64,000 nucleotides of DNA from Desulfosporosinus nitroreducens (GCF_023897015.1 NZ_JAMHFY010000024.1:1-64000); one strand, 5' to 3'; shown: positions 18,609 through 28,697, numbered from the stretch's first letter. Program-made: numbers and translations. Notes: a model not told the origin generated them from the sequence alone.

Positions 18609-18857
18609 ATGAATAACCTGAAGGAATATAATAAGGTTTTTACAACTTTATTTAATATAAATGACTATCAGTTAAACAAAGACTTTACCTTTAATAATGT
18701 AGAGGATTGGGATTCAATTGTTCACTTGTCGTTGATAACAGAGCTTGAAGATACCTTTAATGTAATGTTTGAAACCGAAGATATACTCTCCTTTGGTTCC
18801 TATGAGAACGGTATGAGGATACTGGAAAAGTATGAGATTTCGTTTAATGATTTTTAG
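18609..18857 (+). CDS. Acyl carrier protein
   Basis: An 82-residue acidic protein from ATG 18609 (AAGGAG site). The phosphopantetheine serine is Ser36 in WDSIVHLSLI, the usual DS-hydrophobic motif at the start of helix II. It lies directly ahead of an SDR reductase and an AMP-forming ligase, and the same operon has a phosphopantetheinyl transferase (25641) able to activate it. This is a dedicated carrier and not the fatty-acid AcpP, judging by divergence and context. Confidence 0.87.
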   Translation: MNNLKEYNKVFTTLFNINDYQLNKDFTFNNVEDWDSIVHLSLITELEDTFNVMFETEDILSFGSYENGMRILEKYEISFNDF

Positions 18858-18866
18858 GAGGTTAGA

Positions 18867-19613
18867 ATGACAGGTTTATTAAGAGATAAAGTATGTATTG
18901 TTACCGGTGCGGGAAGAGGCATCGGTCATACGATAGCTGAAAGCTTTGCTGCTGAAGGTGCTTTTGTGTATGCCAATGACGCAAGAGAAGGTTCTGTAGA
19001 TTCTTGGCTTACCGAAAGTAAAATGCGTCATCAAATTACGCCACTTTATTTTAACATAACCGATTCCGTAGCAGTTAAGAATGCTTTAACTCGCATAAAA
19101 AAGGAAAAACAACAGCTTGATGTTCTGGTGAACAATGCAGGCGTTGAATATAACGAGCTTATTGGTATGATATCCCAGAAAAACATGGAAAAAATGTTTT
19201 CTATTAATGTCTTTGGAACCATTGAAATGTTGCAAATGGCAAGTCGGCTGATGTCAAGACAAGAAACTGGTGGCAGCATTATCAATATATCGTCAATGGT
19301 CGGAATTAGAGGCAACCGAGGTCAACTTGTATATTCAGCAACGAAGGGTGCGGTTATAGCTTTGACAAAATCTGCAGCTAAAGAACTTGCCTCGAAAAAT
19401 ATAAGGGTGAATTCGATTGCTCCAGGCCTCACAAAAACAGAGATGATGGAAGCCGCAGATATTGAGAAGTTAAAAGGCAGGATTGCCAACATTAGCATGG
19501 GGCGTATTGCGGAACCTTCAGATATAGCACGAGCTTGCGTTTTTTTTGCTTCGGATTTGTCAGGGTATGTTTCAGGACAAGTTCTCGCGGTGGATGGCTG
19601 TACGATAATGTGA
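18867..19613 (+). CDS. SDR-family reductase (3-oxoacyl-ACP reductase-like)
   Basis: A 248-residue classical short-chain dehydrogenase: cofactor motif TGAGRGIGH near residue 12, NNAGVEYNE, catalytic Ser in NISSMVG, and YSATKGA (Tyr and Lys). FabG-like length. Placed between an acyl carrier protein and an acyl ligase, it probably reduces a carrier-bound 3-oxoacyl group or oxidises a hydroxyacyl group; a sugar substrate is also possible. The gap to the ACP stop is only 9 bp and to the ligase 12 bp. Confidence 0.88.
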   Translation: MTGLLRDKVCIVTGAGRGIGHTIAESFAAEGAFVYANDAREGSVDSWLTESKMRHQITPLYFNITDSVAVKNALTRIKKEKQQLDVLVNNAGVEYNELIGMISQKNMEKMFSINVFGTIEMLQMASRLMSRQETGGSIINISSMVGIRGNRGQLVYSATKGAVIALTKSAAKELASKNIRVNSIAPGLTKTEMMEAADIEKLKGRIANISMGRIAEPSDIARACVFFASDLSGYVSGQVLAVDGCTIM

Positions 19614-19625
19614 GGAGGGATATAT

Positions 19626-21044
19626 ATGCATTTAGGAATTGATAGACACAGGCCAGAAAGAATTGCCGCCATTGATGATACGGGCACGAAATTAAGCTAT
19701 GGTGGATTGTGTGATTTTGCCATAGAGTTCGGATCCATGATGCCACGACGGTCTATCGTTTTTTGTCTGTGTGAGAATACAATTGGTGCCCTATCCGGAT
19801 ACATAGGCTGTTTATCCAATCATATTGTTCCTCTTTTGATTGGTGCTGCTATAGACCGCAAGTTACTGGCTCATTTGATCGAGGTATATACACCGGCTTA
19901 CATGTGGATGCCCGAGGGACTCGTTTCTGAATTTGATTTACCCGTACTATATAAAGGGTATGGATTTGTCCTTGTTCGTACGGAACATGAACGATATCCC
20001 ATAAATGACGACTTGGCGATGCTTCTCACCACCTCCGGCTCAACGGGCAGTCCAAAATTGGTACGTCATAAATACATTAATCTTGTAGCAAACGCCAAAA
20101 ATGTTGCCGCTTTATTTGACTGGACAAAGAACGACCGTGCTGTTGTCGATTTGCCGATGCAGTATACCATGGGACTTAATGTCATTAACAGTCATCTGTA
20201 CGCAGGCGCATCCGTGTTACTTACGGAGCACAATCTTATGAGTCCTGATTTCTGGCGTAATATTAAGGATCAGCGGGCAACTAATTTCACGGGAGTTCCT
20301 TTTAGTTATGAGGTTTTATTTAAACTTCGTTTTACTCGAATGGATCTTCCGTATTTAACCACACTCGCCGAAGGCGGAGGAAAGCTAACCGCTACAATGT
20401 TTGCTGATATAGCAGACTATGCAAGCCGTACCGGAAAGAGATTCTTCGCTACCTTTGGCACAACCGAGACATCAGCTCGTCTGGCCTTTTTACCTGCGGA
20501 GCTTGCTCAAGCTAAGATTGGAAGCATTGGTCGAGCGATACCTGGGGGTGAATTGTTTTTGCTGGATGAAAAGGGCAACGAAATAAAGCAAAACGAAATT
20601 GAGGGCGAGTTGGGATATAGAGGGCCAAACGTGACTATGGGGTATGCTTTTTGTCGTAATGATTTGATGCTTGGGGATGAATGGCAGGGTGAATATCGTA
20701 CGGGAGATATTGCTAGAAGAGATAGCGACGGATGCTATTACATTCTCGGTAGGAAAAGTAGGTTTTTAAAGCTTTATGGACTACGCGTTAGCTTGGACAG
20801 ATGTGAAAGGTTAATAAAGGATGAGTTCAAGATAGATTGTGTCTGTACTGGTACTGATAAAAGAATGGATATTTACATCACAGAGGATAAATACAAAGAT
20901 GAAGTTCGTAGATTTATTAGTATAAAAACTGGGATAATTATGTCTGCCTATGCTGTGTTTATTGTTGAGAGTATACCACGCAATGAGTCAGGTAAGGTTC
21001 AGTACAAGGCGTTAGATAGAAAGCTATCATTGCGGTTGATTTAA
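19626..21044 (+). CDS. AMP-forming acyl-CoA/acyl-ACP ligase
   Basis: A 472-residue ANL-superfamily enzyme. The phosphate loop TTSGSTGSPKLVRHK is at about residue 138-152, followed by the FATFGTTET motif (A5), the GEYRTGDIARRD block (A7) and GRKSRFLKLYG (A8). The last lysine motif is in ESGKVQYKAL. It would adenylate a carboxylic acid and load it on the neighbouring acyl carrier protein or CoA. GAGGAGGG precedes the start. Similar ligase/ACP/reductase sets occur in loci for acylated sugars; the acyl group cannot be read from sequence. Confidence 0.85.
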   Translation: MHLGIDRHRPERIAAIDDTGTKLSYGGLCDFAIEFGSMMPRRSIVFCLCENTIGALSGYIGCLSNHIVPLLIGAAIDRKLLAHLIEVYTPAYMWMPEGLVSEFDLPVLYKGYGFVLVRTEHERYPINDDLAMLLTTSGSTGSPKLVRHKYINLVANAKNVAALFDWTKNDRAVVDLPMQYTMGLNVINSHLYAGASVLLTEHNLMSPDFWRNIKDQRATNFTGVPFSYEVLFKLRFTRMDLPYLTTLAEGGGKLTATMFADIADYASRTGKRFFATFGTTETSARLAFLPAELAQAKIGSIGRAIPGGELFLLDEKGNEIKQNEIEGELGYRGPNVTMGYAFCRNDLMLGDEWQGEYRTGDIARRDSDGCYYILGRKSRFLKLYGLRVSLDRCERLIKDEFKIDCVCTGTDKRMDIYITEDKYKDEVRRFISIKTGIIMSAYAVFIVESIPRNESGKVQYKALDRKLSLRLI

Positions 21045-21112
21045 ATCAGGTTTATCGAGCTGAACGATAGTTATAAAGGTCTGATACGAGCTCGATAAAA
21101 TGGAGGATATAT

Positions 21113-22405
21113 ATGGAACTACAGCTGGAGCCGAAACAAAATGTGACTGCCGTTAAATTTACTATATCAAAACAAATTCTTGCTAATATGTGTTTTATTA
21201 TGTTTTTTGCCTCAGATACGATTTCATTTTGTACGACCCGGCTTTTCAGGTTTTATGGATTGGAAGACTCTGCCTGGATTTTAACGTCTATCGTTATTTA
21301 CTTTCCTCTTCTATTGATGCCATTTGCAATTGGAGAAAGAAGACGTACACGTGATTTCTTTATCCTTTGGGTGACTGTATTATTAGCATTCATAATTACA
21401 ATCATGGTTCATCCTGAATATGAAACTTGGTTTGAACATCCGCTTTATGGTGTCTTTGATTACATCTTTAGACCAGATCGTGCTTTGTATGCTTATTTTA
21501 TGGTTCGGATTATTAATGATCCGAAGCAAATCCTCTTAAATTTGAAATTTGTTTCATATATTTTTGCGATTTATGGATTATATAAATTTACGAATGCAAT
21601 GCAAGTTGGTAGCTGGTTAACATTGACGGCAAATGGATATGAAGAACTTTCGTATAGTATGAGTTTTGGCTATGACATGATGTTACCTTCAATGGTGTTT
21701 CTGTATTATGCAATGAGAGATAAGAAATCATTACACTGGGCACTTAGCATTATGTGTATATTTATGATTTTAGTGGCCGGTTCTCGAGCCCCTCTGTTGT
21801 GGATTATAGTATTTTTTACTGTAATGCTGATAAAAGGTTTTATAACTAGTAAGGTCAAGGCAATCTGGGGATTGACTGTACCTGTTTTTTTGTTGATATA
21901 TCTGAAACTTGAAGACTTAATTGGGTTTCTTGTGTTTATTTTGCAAGATCGAGGTATATCAGCAAGGAGTATAGACATGTTGTTATCTGGCTCCATAAGT
22001 GATGATAACGGAAGAGCATTAATCTATGACATGTCAATCGAGATGATCCAGAACATGGGCTTTTTTGGTTATGGACTGTACGGCGATCGTTATGTTATCG
22101 GGAATTATTATTTTTGGGGGTATCCACATAATATTTTCTTGGAGATTTTGATAACCTTTGGTGTCGTTTGTGGGGGATTTTTAATAGTTTTCCTGTTATA
22201 CCATACTGTCAGGACACTGATAAAATGCAAAGACGATGATTGGCTGGATTTGTTTTTAATCTTTTTGGTTTGTTCCTTAAAGCTGCTGCTCTCTGATTCC
22301 TATTGGTATATACCTGAGTTTTGGGCTGCAATTGCAGTCGTATACAGTTGGAACAGACAGCAAAAAAATAATAAAAGTGAAAGGATGAAACCGATTAATG
22401 TCTGA
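21113..22405 (+). CDS. Polysaccharide polymerase (Wzy/O-antigen ligase-like)
   Basis: A 430-residue integral membrane protein with about eleven predicted helices and a large periplasmic-type loop (about 280-325, ISARSIDMLLSGS...GRALIYDMSIEMI) before the last helices, where O-antigen polymerases and ligases have theirs. GSRAPLLW resembles the conserved arginine block. It overlaps the following glycosyltransferase by 8 bp. Wzy proteins are too diverse for a firm identity, but the presence of Wzx, Wzz and BY-kinase in the same locus makes a Wzx/Wzy system the best reading. Confidence 0.82.
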   Translation: MELQLEPKQNVTAVKFTISKQILANMCFIMFFASDTISFCTTRLFRFYGLEDSAWILTSIVIYFPLLLMPFAIGERRRTRDFFILWVTVLLAFIITIMVHPEYETWFEHPLYGVFDYIFRPDRALYAYFMVRIINDPKQILLNLKFVSYIFAIYGLYKFTNAMQVGSWLTLTANGYEELSYSMSFGYDMMLPSMVFLYYAMRDKKSLHWALSIMCIFMILVAGSRAPLLWIIVFFTVMLIKGFITSKVKAIWGLTVPVFLLIYLKLEDLIGFLVFILQDRGISARSIDMLLSGSISDDNGRALIYDMSIEMIQNMGFFGYGLYGDRYVIGNYYFWGYPHNIFLEILITFGVVCGGFLIVFLLYHTVRTLIKCKDDDWLDLFLIFLVCSLKLLLSDSYWYIPEFWAAIAVVYSWNRQQKNNKSERMKPINV

Positions 22406-23426
22406 TGAGATTAAAGATACTAATGAGATTATTGTTAGTATTAGTTGCTTGACATATAAACATGAAAAGTACTTAAGACAAGCCCTTGATTCCATGTTGA
22501 TGCAAAAGACAAGGTTTGCATATGAAATAATTGTGCATGACGATGCCTCTACGGACAATACAGCCACTCTTATCAATGAATACGCTGAGAAGTACCCTAA
22601 TATCATCAAACCAATACTACAAACAGAGAACCAATATTCTAAGAATGTATCTATAACCCATAAGTTTATTCTCCCCGCAGCCAAGGGTAAATATATAGCC
22701 TATTGTGAAGGGGATGATTATTGGACCGATCCCTATAAATTACAAAAGCAAGTGGATTTTCTAGAAGAGCATCCTGAATATATTGCAACCACACATGAAT
22801 GCTGGGAAGTTGATGAAAATGGAAAAATGTTGTCGAGTCGCTACTTTTATGGCTACAGAAAACGTGGTGTTTACACCTTAGAAACCCACCAAAAAAAGAG
22901 ATTATTATTCGGACAAACTGCTACTCTGATGCATAGGAAAGAAGCAATTGAGCTTAATGAACCTGAGGTGGTAGATAAATATGGAAAGATAAAAGCAACA
23001 GGGGATGTAAAGAAAGCTATGCTCATTTCTATACGAGGGGACACTTATTGTTTCGAGGAAGTAATGAGTCATCATAGGCGTATTTATTCGGGCGGTGATA
23101 GTTGGAGTGCACAGCTATCTAAAATCAATGTCAATAGATTTGTTTTCGACGAATGCCTTGCTATGCAGGATTTTGTAAGAGAAGTGATGGGGGTTAAGCT
23201 GAATTACTCCAAGCTTCTAATTTTATATACGACTATTGCTCTGGGCAAGACGATATTAAAGCCTAATAAAGACAAGTGGGATAACTTCTTATATATGTGT
23301 AGTGTGTTTCCCAATAAAACATATATTTTAGTCAAAATTATTCTTACATTGATTAAGTATCCTTTCCTTGTCTTAACGACAAGAGTCAGCGGTTTGCGTC
23401 ACAGGCTGTTATATGGTAAAGCCTGA
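22398..23426 (+). CDS. Family 2 glycosyltransferase
   Basis: A 342-residue GT-A fold enzyme. It has the N-terminal VSISCLTYKHEKYLRQALDS block, HDDASTDNT and CEGDDYWTDPYKLQKQV (metal-binding acidic motif), all typical of family 2. The rest has no clear domain and a hydrophobic segment near the C-terminus (about 300-325) may touch the membrane. It is the only recognisable glycosyltransferase besides the initiating enzyme in this locus, so further transferases needed for a longer repeat unit must lie elsewhere or be unrecognised. Confidence 0.88.
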   Translation: MSDEIKDTNEIIVSISCLTYKHEKYLRQALDSMLMQKTRFAYEIIVHDDASTDNTATLINEYAEKYPNIIKPILQTENQYSKNVSITHKFILPAAKGKYIAYCEGDDYWTDPYKLQKQVDFLEEHPEYIATTHECWEVDENGKMLSSRYFYGYRKRGVYTLETHQKKRLLFGQTATLMHRKEAIELNEPEVVDKYGKIKATGDVKKAMLISIRGDTYCFEEVMSHHRRIYSGGDSWSAQLSKINVNRFVFDECLAMQDFVREVMGVKLNYSKLLILYTTIALGKTILKPNKDKWDNFLYMCSVFPNKTYILVKIILTLIKYPFLVLTTRVSGLRHRLLYGKA

Positions 23427-23552
23427 ATCTATGCTGCAAATACATACAACTAGATTAACTGTCTATATAGCAACAGCTTTGAATACTCGCCCCACTTACC
23501 TATAGAGATAAGGCATAGTTAGGAAGTGTTGAAATTAAGGATTACGAGAATA

Positions 23553-25018
23553 ATGACACAAAAAATACAGTTATTTCATCCTTATTTTGGAAGTTGCTTG
23601 AGAGCTTGGGGGTTCAAGGAATCCAATTAATAATTCAGCTTGTTCTAGCCCGCTTGCTCATGCCTAAGGATTTCGGGATTATTGCTTTGATTACTATTTT
23701 TATTAATTTGTCGAATATACTTCTGCAACGAGGATTTACCTCGGCGCTAATACAGAACAAGGATGTAGACGAGGTCGATTTTTCCATTGTGTTCTTCATA
23801 AGTGTTGCTGGTTCGTGCCTATTGTATTTAATCCTTTTTTTCTCAGCCCCTTATATAGCTGACTTTTACAAAGCCATGGAGCTTTCGATTGTCTTGCGTG
23901 TTTTGGCGATTTCCCTTCCGTTTAGCGCTGTAAATTCTGTGCAAATAGCCTTTGTATCCCGAAATATGCAGTTTAGAAAACTATTTTTTAGCAGTATCGG
24001 GGCAATTGTTTGTTCCGGGACAATAGGCATTGTGATGGCTCTTGGGAATTTTGAAGTATGGGCACTGGTTTCTCAACAGATATCCTATGTAATATTGAAT
24101 TGTTTCTTTATGGCAAAGGTTGTGAAATGGCGGCCTAAAATGCTATTTTCCACAAAAAAAGCTGCAGGTCTTTTTTCCTTTGGATGGAAAATGCTGCTTA
24201 CCGCTTTGATAGACGCAATATATATAGATATTTACACTATTGTCATTGGAAAACTATTTAGTACCCAGATGCTTGGATATTTCAACAGAGGAAAACAATT
24301 TCCGGCAGTAATAGTAACAAGTCTTAACGGATCTATCCAAGCGGTTATGTTTCCTGCATTTTCTCGGGTCCAAGATAACAAATTGAAGCTTAAGAGTATG
24401 ATGCGCCGCTCAATAGTCACAAGTTCGTTTATTGTGTTTCCCATAATGGCTGGACTCGCCGCAGCGGCGAATCCTATGGTGAAGTTAATTTTAACCGACA
24501 AATGGCTTTACAGTGTGCCCTTTATTCAGATATATTGTGCCTATTTTGCACTTTATCCGATACACACAGCAAACCTTCAGGCAATTAGTGCAACTGGTCG
24601 AAGTGATATTAATTTAAAATTAGAAATCATAAAAAAATCCATAGGTATCATCATACTCATAATAACCATACCACACGGAATATTTTCTATAGCTATAGGC
24701 GGAGTTGTCACCAGTTTGATCAGCTTAGTGATCAATTCCTATCCAAACATAAAGTTACTTGGTTACCCAATACATGAACAGATAGTTGACATCCTACCAT
24801 CTTTTCTTCTTTCCATTGCTATGGGAATGGTTGTTTACTCAATTATGCTTTTCGAGTTGCCGATCGGAATGACGCTGATCATCCAAGTGCTGGTGGGTGC
24901 TATCTTTTATTTTGGAGCGGCAAGATTATTAAAGTTTGAATGTCTAAGCTATGTTCTAAAAATGGCAGGATTTACTTACCGGAATCCTTCCAAAAAACAA
25001 AAGGAGGATATGATATGA
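23553..25018 (+). CDS. Wzx-type polysaccharide flippase, start disrupted by a 1-base shift
   Basis: The intact frame runs from a TTG at 23594 (474 residues) and shows a MATE/MOP flippase with about 12-14 helices. The usual Wzx N-terminus (…ISSLFWKLLESLGVQG) is coded in this frame from about 23570, upstream of that TTG and with no ATG/GTG/TTG. An ATG at 23553 lies in another frame, with a run of six A at 23560-23565. One more A would give MTQKNTVISSLFWK and a normal 488-residue protein. So the gene is either slippage-controlled, broken, or affected by a base-call error. It overlaps the next gene by 4 bp (ATGA). Confidence 0.85.
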
Positions 25019-25644
25019 AAGACCTGATTATTGTAGGAGCTTCCAATGCAGCTAGGGATGTATTACAGGTCGTGAAAGAAATAAATAAAGTTAAGGCGAC
25101 ATGGGATATCAAAGGATTTATTGCCGATAGTGGATTAGATATTCACAAACTCACAAATGGAGAATTCAATATTCTTAGTACGATCGATGAAGTGACTCCA
25201 AAACCAGAAGAAGACTATGTATGTGCCATAGCTGATCCTAATTCTAAGAGAATTGTGACACAACGATTAATGGAGAAGGGCGCGAAATTTGCTAATATCA
25301 TTCATCCGAATGTTGAGATAAGTGACTACTGCTCACTGGGAGAAGGAATCATTCTTTACAGAGACGCAGTTATAGGGCCGAATGCTGTTATAGGCAATCA
25401 TGTTCATGTAAACACGAAAATCGGTCATGATTGTCAGATAGGGGATTATACTACGGTAAGCATTTTAGCGGCAATTCTAGGTAATGTGACAATTGGTACC
25501 GGTGTTTTTGTCAGCGCAGGTTCCACAGTTATTCCGCATATTTCTGTTGGTGACAATGCGTATATTGGTGCGGGCAGCGTGGTAATCAAGAATGTTGAAG
25601 ATAATAGGAAAGTATTCGGTAATCCTGCAAGGGAAACAAGGTGA
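25015..25644 (+). CDS. Second NeuD-family sugar acyltransferase
   Basis: About 209 residues from ATG 25015 (AAAGGAGG site). Paralogue of the enzyme at 17945: DLIIVGASNAARDVLQV start, then the beta-helix with IGHDCQIGDYTTVS and FGNPAR end. The GGHGRE nucleotide motif of the first copy is replaced by ASNAARD, so sugar specificity probably differs. It precedes a phosphopantetheinyl transferase and the dideoxysugar genes, so it may acylate the amino sugar made by 28669; that is inference. Confidence 0.88.
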   Translation: MKDLIIVGASNAARDVLQVVKEINKVKATWDIKGFIADSGLDIHKLTNGEFNILSTIDEVTPKPEEDYVCAIADPNSKRIVTQRLMEKGAKFANIIHPNVEISDYCSLGEGIILYRDAVIGPNAVIGNHVHVNTKIGHDCQIGDYTTVSILAAILGNVTIGTGVFVSAGSTVIPHISVGDNAYIGAGSVVIKNVEDNRKVFGNPARETR

Positions 25645-26177
25645 ACGTTAAAGGAAATTGGAAGATAACCAAACTGTATTTCTTAGAGAAAGAAAATGCT
25701 ATTAGTTACTCAGAGATATTTACCAGAAAGGTTTTAGGCAAATGTTTAGATGTTGATGGAAGTAGTTTATCTATCTGTATTGATGAATTTGGCAAACCCT
25801 ATCTAAGAGACTATCCAAATCTACACTATAATATATCTCACAAAAAAGGGGCTATAGTTTGTGTCGTGTCAGACGGACCAGTGGGGGTAGATATTGAAAG
25901 AGTAAAAAAATTTAATAAACGTATTGCCGAGCGTTTCTTTACTCAAAATGAGCAAACTTACATTTTTTCTGATAAGAGAAATCAAGATAAGAGATTTGCC
26001 AAAATATGGACAAGGAAAGAAGCTTATGTTAAATGGAAAGGCAAAGGGATGATGATACCCTTTAAGTCCTTTGATGTTCTTAGATTAGATAATAATGTGT
26101 TTATTAATACTAAATATGTTGGTGGATATGTTATATCGGTTTGTAAGTCTTCGCATTTTAGGTACAATAGCCGATAA
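25641..26177 (+). CDS. 4'-phosphopantetheinyl transferase (Sfp-type)
   Basis: A 178-residue protein from a GTG that overlaps the previous stop (GTGA). Magnesium and catalytic motifs are VGVDIE (Asp84, Glu86) and KIWTRKEAYVKWKGKG (122-136). It moves phosphopantetheine from CoA to a carrier-protein serine and is the natural activator of the acyl carrier protein at 18609. It is shorter than Sfp (about 220 residues) but has both key motifs. Its presence in the same operon supports the acyl module being real and self-contained. Confidence 0.9.
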   Translation: MNVKGNWKITKLYFLEKENAISYSEIFTRKVLGKCLDVDGSSLSICIDEFGKPYLRDYPNLHYNISHKKGAIVCVVSDGPVGVDIERVKKFNKRIAERFFTQNEQTYIFSDKRNQDKRFAKIWTRKEAYVKWKGKGMMIPFKSFDVLRLDNNVFINTKYVGGYVISVCKSSHFRYNSR

Positions 26178-26245
26178 ATTAAAAATTATTAATTAAACGA
26201 TAATTGTTATTGAGGCATTTAACTTAAAAGGGGAGAACTTATTTA

Positions 26246-27634
26246 ATGGATAATATTTTTTATGATTTAATGACCTCTTGGCTTACTAAGGAAGGTGTTA
26301 ATTCAACTCAAGGCTTACTCCAATGGATAAATGAACAAAACAGGAATTTAGACGTTAAAATAGAGAGAATATCTCTAGAGGATAGTGATTTTTGGTTCTA
26401 TGATGAGCAGTCTGGTTCAATAATGAATAAAAATAATAGCTTTTTTTCGATAGCGGGAATTCAACAATATCAGAAGGGTGAGTTACTTGTAGAGCAACCC
26501 ATTATTATACAGAATGAAATAGGCTTTTTAGGGGTTATCTTCCAGAAGATAAATGGAGTACTACACTTCTTAATGCAAGCTAAAATAGAGCCGGGGAACA
26601 TTAATAAAGTACAGATTTCACCTACCATACAAGCAACCAAGAGTAATTTTACCCAAAAACATGGGGGAAAGAGACCTGCTTTTCTTGAGTATTTTATAGA
26701 AGCAAAACCCAATCAAACCCTTGTGGATCAGATTCAATCTGAGCAGTCTTCTCGGTTTTTAAAAAAGAGAAATAGAAACGTTATTCTATATTTGGACAAG
26801 CTTATTACTGTACCACCTACTCATAAATGGATGACATTAGGTCAAATTAAAGAATTAATGCGTTATGATAACTTGGTTAATATGGATACGCGTACAGTTC
26901 TTTCTTGCATTCCTTTTTCGCTGTTAGATACGGAAAAAAGAGGATTAGCAGAAATTGAAAATAGATGTAAGGATAAAGCCCTGTTACGATCGATTAGTTG
27001 CCCAGCAAGCCAGCCTATATTAACAGATATATACCATTCTTTTAATAATTATAAAATGTTTAGTGAGATGTATACAAGATTGGTAGGCCTAGACTCTTTA
27101 AAGAACTGGCATATGGAGAACGACAGATTTGTTTGCGAGGATCCTTTTCCCTTTCGTTTGATTTTTTGCGACATATCTATTGAAGGACGTGAAGTGGTTA
27201 ACTGGACACAACCACTTTTTGAGGCCCAAGGGATTGCCACTTTTGGACTCGTAAGTTGTGAAGATAATGGCATAAAGAAGTTTCTTGTCAAGGCTAAGCC
27301 TGAAATTGGGTGCCTGGATGGAATAGAATTAGGCCCAACTGTTCAACATGAAGTGACTCATGACAGGGATGAGGATGAGATTACTAGTTTATTTTATGAA
27401 AAACTTTCTTCGAGTATGGGTGTTAGGGTTGATGTATTGCTTTCTGAAGAAGGCGGACGCTTTTACCATGAACAAAATCGAAATGTAATTATTGAAATTC
27501 AGAAAGATGAAATCCCCTGGGATTTGCCACGAGGTTATTTTTGGAGTGATTACAAAACACTAAACACTCTTACCCAGGTAAATAACTGCTTAAATATACA
27601 ACTGCGAAATCTACTCTCATTGTTGGAGGTGTGA
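26246..27634 (+). CDS. NDP-hexose 2,3-dehydratase
   Basis: A 462-residue protein of the EvaA/TylX/SpnO family, with the typical two similar halves. FFSIAGIQQYQKGELLVEQP starts the core of the first; the second has EVVNWTQPLF. Both halves contain a GxLxxxxLGPT/ISPT-like segment before a short linker. The family removes the 2-hydroxyl from dTDP-4-keto-6-deoxyglucose, giving a 3,4-diketo-2,6-dideoxy sugar that needs the 3-ketoreductase encoded next (27636). Such enzymes are best known from antibiotic deoxysugar clusters; finding one in a polysaccharide operon is less usual. Confidence 0.88.
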   Translation: MDNIFYDLMTSWLTKEGVNSTQGLLQWINEQNRNLDVKIERISLEDSDFWFYDEQSGSIMNKNNSFFSIAGIQQYQKGELLVEQPIIIQNEIGFLGVIFQKINGVLHFLMQAKIEPGNINKVQISPTIQATKSNFTQKHGGKRPAFLEYFIEAKPNQTLVDQIQSEQSSRFLKKRNRNVILYLDKLITVPPTHKWMTLGQIKELMRYDNLVNMDTRTVLSCIPFSLLDTEKRGLAEIENRCKDKALLRSISCPASQPILTDIYHSFNNYKMFSEMYTRLVGLDSLKNWHMENDRFVCEDPFPFRLIFCDISIEGREVVNWTQPLFEAQGIATFGLVSCEDNGIKKFLVKAKPEIGCLDGIELGPTVQHEVTHDRDEDEITSLFYEKLSSSMGVRVDVLLSEEGGRFYHEQNRNVIIEIQKDEIPWDLPRGYFWSDYKTLNTLTQVNNCLNIQLRNLLSLLEV

Positions 27635-27635
27635 A

Positions 27636-28697
27636 ATGAAGAAATTAAGAGTTGGGATATTAGGCCCCTCGGATATTGCTTTCCGTCGGTTTTTACCGGC
27701 ACTTATAGAAAGCGAACACTTTGAATATGCAGGAGTGGCTATTGCCAGACCTGATGAGCGAAATCAATCCTATAATGACCATGAACTAAAAGCCATGCTC
27801 AATAAATCCATGGAAAAGGCTGAGGATTTTATAAACAAATATCAAGGTGCTATTTTTAGCGGCTATGAAGAGCTGTTGTCTTCAAGCATTGAAGCGATAT
27901 ATATTCCATTGCCTCCGGCTTTACACTATGTCTGGGCCAAAAAGGCTTTGGAATATGGGAAGCATGTGTTGTTGGAAAAACCTTTCACAACGAATTTGGC
28001 TGATACAAAGAAGTTGCTTAAGTTAGCAGAGCAAAAAGGATTGGCAGTCCACGAAAATTATGCTTTTTGTTATCATGAGCAGATTAATAAAATTCGTCAG
28101 CTGATTAAGGATAGAGAGATTGGAGAAGTAAGGCAGATAAGGACCGCTTTTGGTTTTCCTTACCGGGGAGCTGCTGATTTTAGATATAACAGAGAACTAG
28201 GCGGAGGAGCTTTGTTGGATAGTGGGGGTTATCCTATTAAATTGTCAACCTTGTTTCTTGGTAAAACGGCACAAATCATGACAGCTGCACTGCAATCAGC
28301 CAAAGAACACAATGTCGATGTATTTGGAAGTGCCACTTTAGAAAATGATGATGGTATTACCGCCCAGGTTTCCTTTGGGATGGATAATTCCTATAAATGT
28401 GAGCTGGAAATATGGGGAAGCGAAGGCTGTATTTATGCTCCAAGAATTTTTACGGCCCCAGCAAACTTAACAGCTACAGTACTGCTGAAGAAGCAGGAAG
28501 TGAGAGTCTATGAGATTGCCGGGAACGATCAGTTCCTGGGATCGATTAATCATTTCTATCATTGTATTGCGGATAACACTCTACGTCTGGAATCCTACGC
28601 CGAAATAGAATCCCAAAGCAGACAGATTGATGACATTTTAAACTTGACTAAAAAAGCAGGGGGTAACTATGAATCTGAAATCAATACCGGTTGTTAG
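27636..28697 (+). CDS. Gfo/Idh/MocA-family 3-ketoreductase (probable)
   Basis: A 353-residue oxidoreductase with an N-terminal Rossmann domain (GILGPSDIAFRRFLPAL) and the family motif EKPFTTN (Lys in EKP is the usual catalytic/binding lysine), followed by the Gfo/Idh C-terminal domain with GGGALLDSGGYP. Genes of this family next to a 2,3-dehydratase reduce the 3-keto group in 2-deoxysugar pathways (TylC1/SpnN-like). A GGAGGTG site lies at the end of the dehydratase, 1 bp away, so the two are coupled. It overlaps the next gene by 29 bp. Confidence 0.87.
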   Translation: MKKLRVGILGPSDIAFRRFLPALIESEHFEYAGVAIARPDERNQSYNDHELKAMLNKSMEKAEDFINKYQGAIFSGYEELLSSSIEAIYIPLPPALHYVWAKKALEYGKHVLLEKPFTTNLADTKKLLKLAEQKGLAVHENYAFCYHEQINKIRQLIKDREIGEVRQIRTAFGFPYRGAADFRYNRELGGGALLDSGGYPIKLSTLFLGKTAQIMTAALQSAKEHNVDVFGSATLENDDGITAQVSFGMDNSYKCELEIWGSEGCIYAPRIFTAPANLTATVLLKKQEVRVYEIAGNDQFLGSINHFYHCIADNTLRLESYAEIESQSRQIDDILNLTKKAGGNYESEINTGC

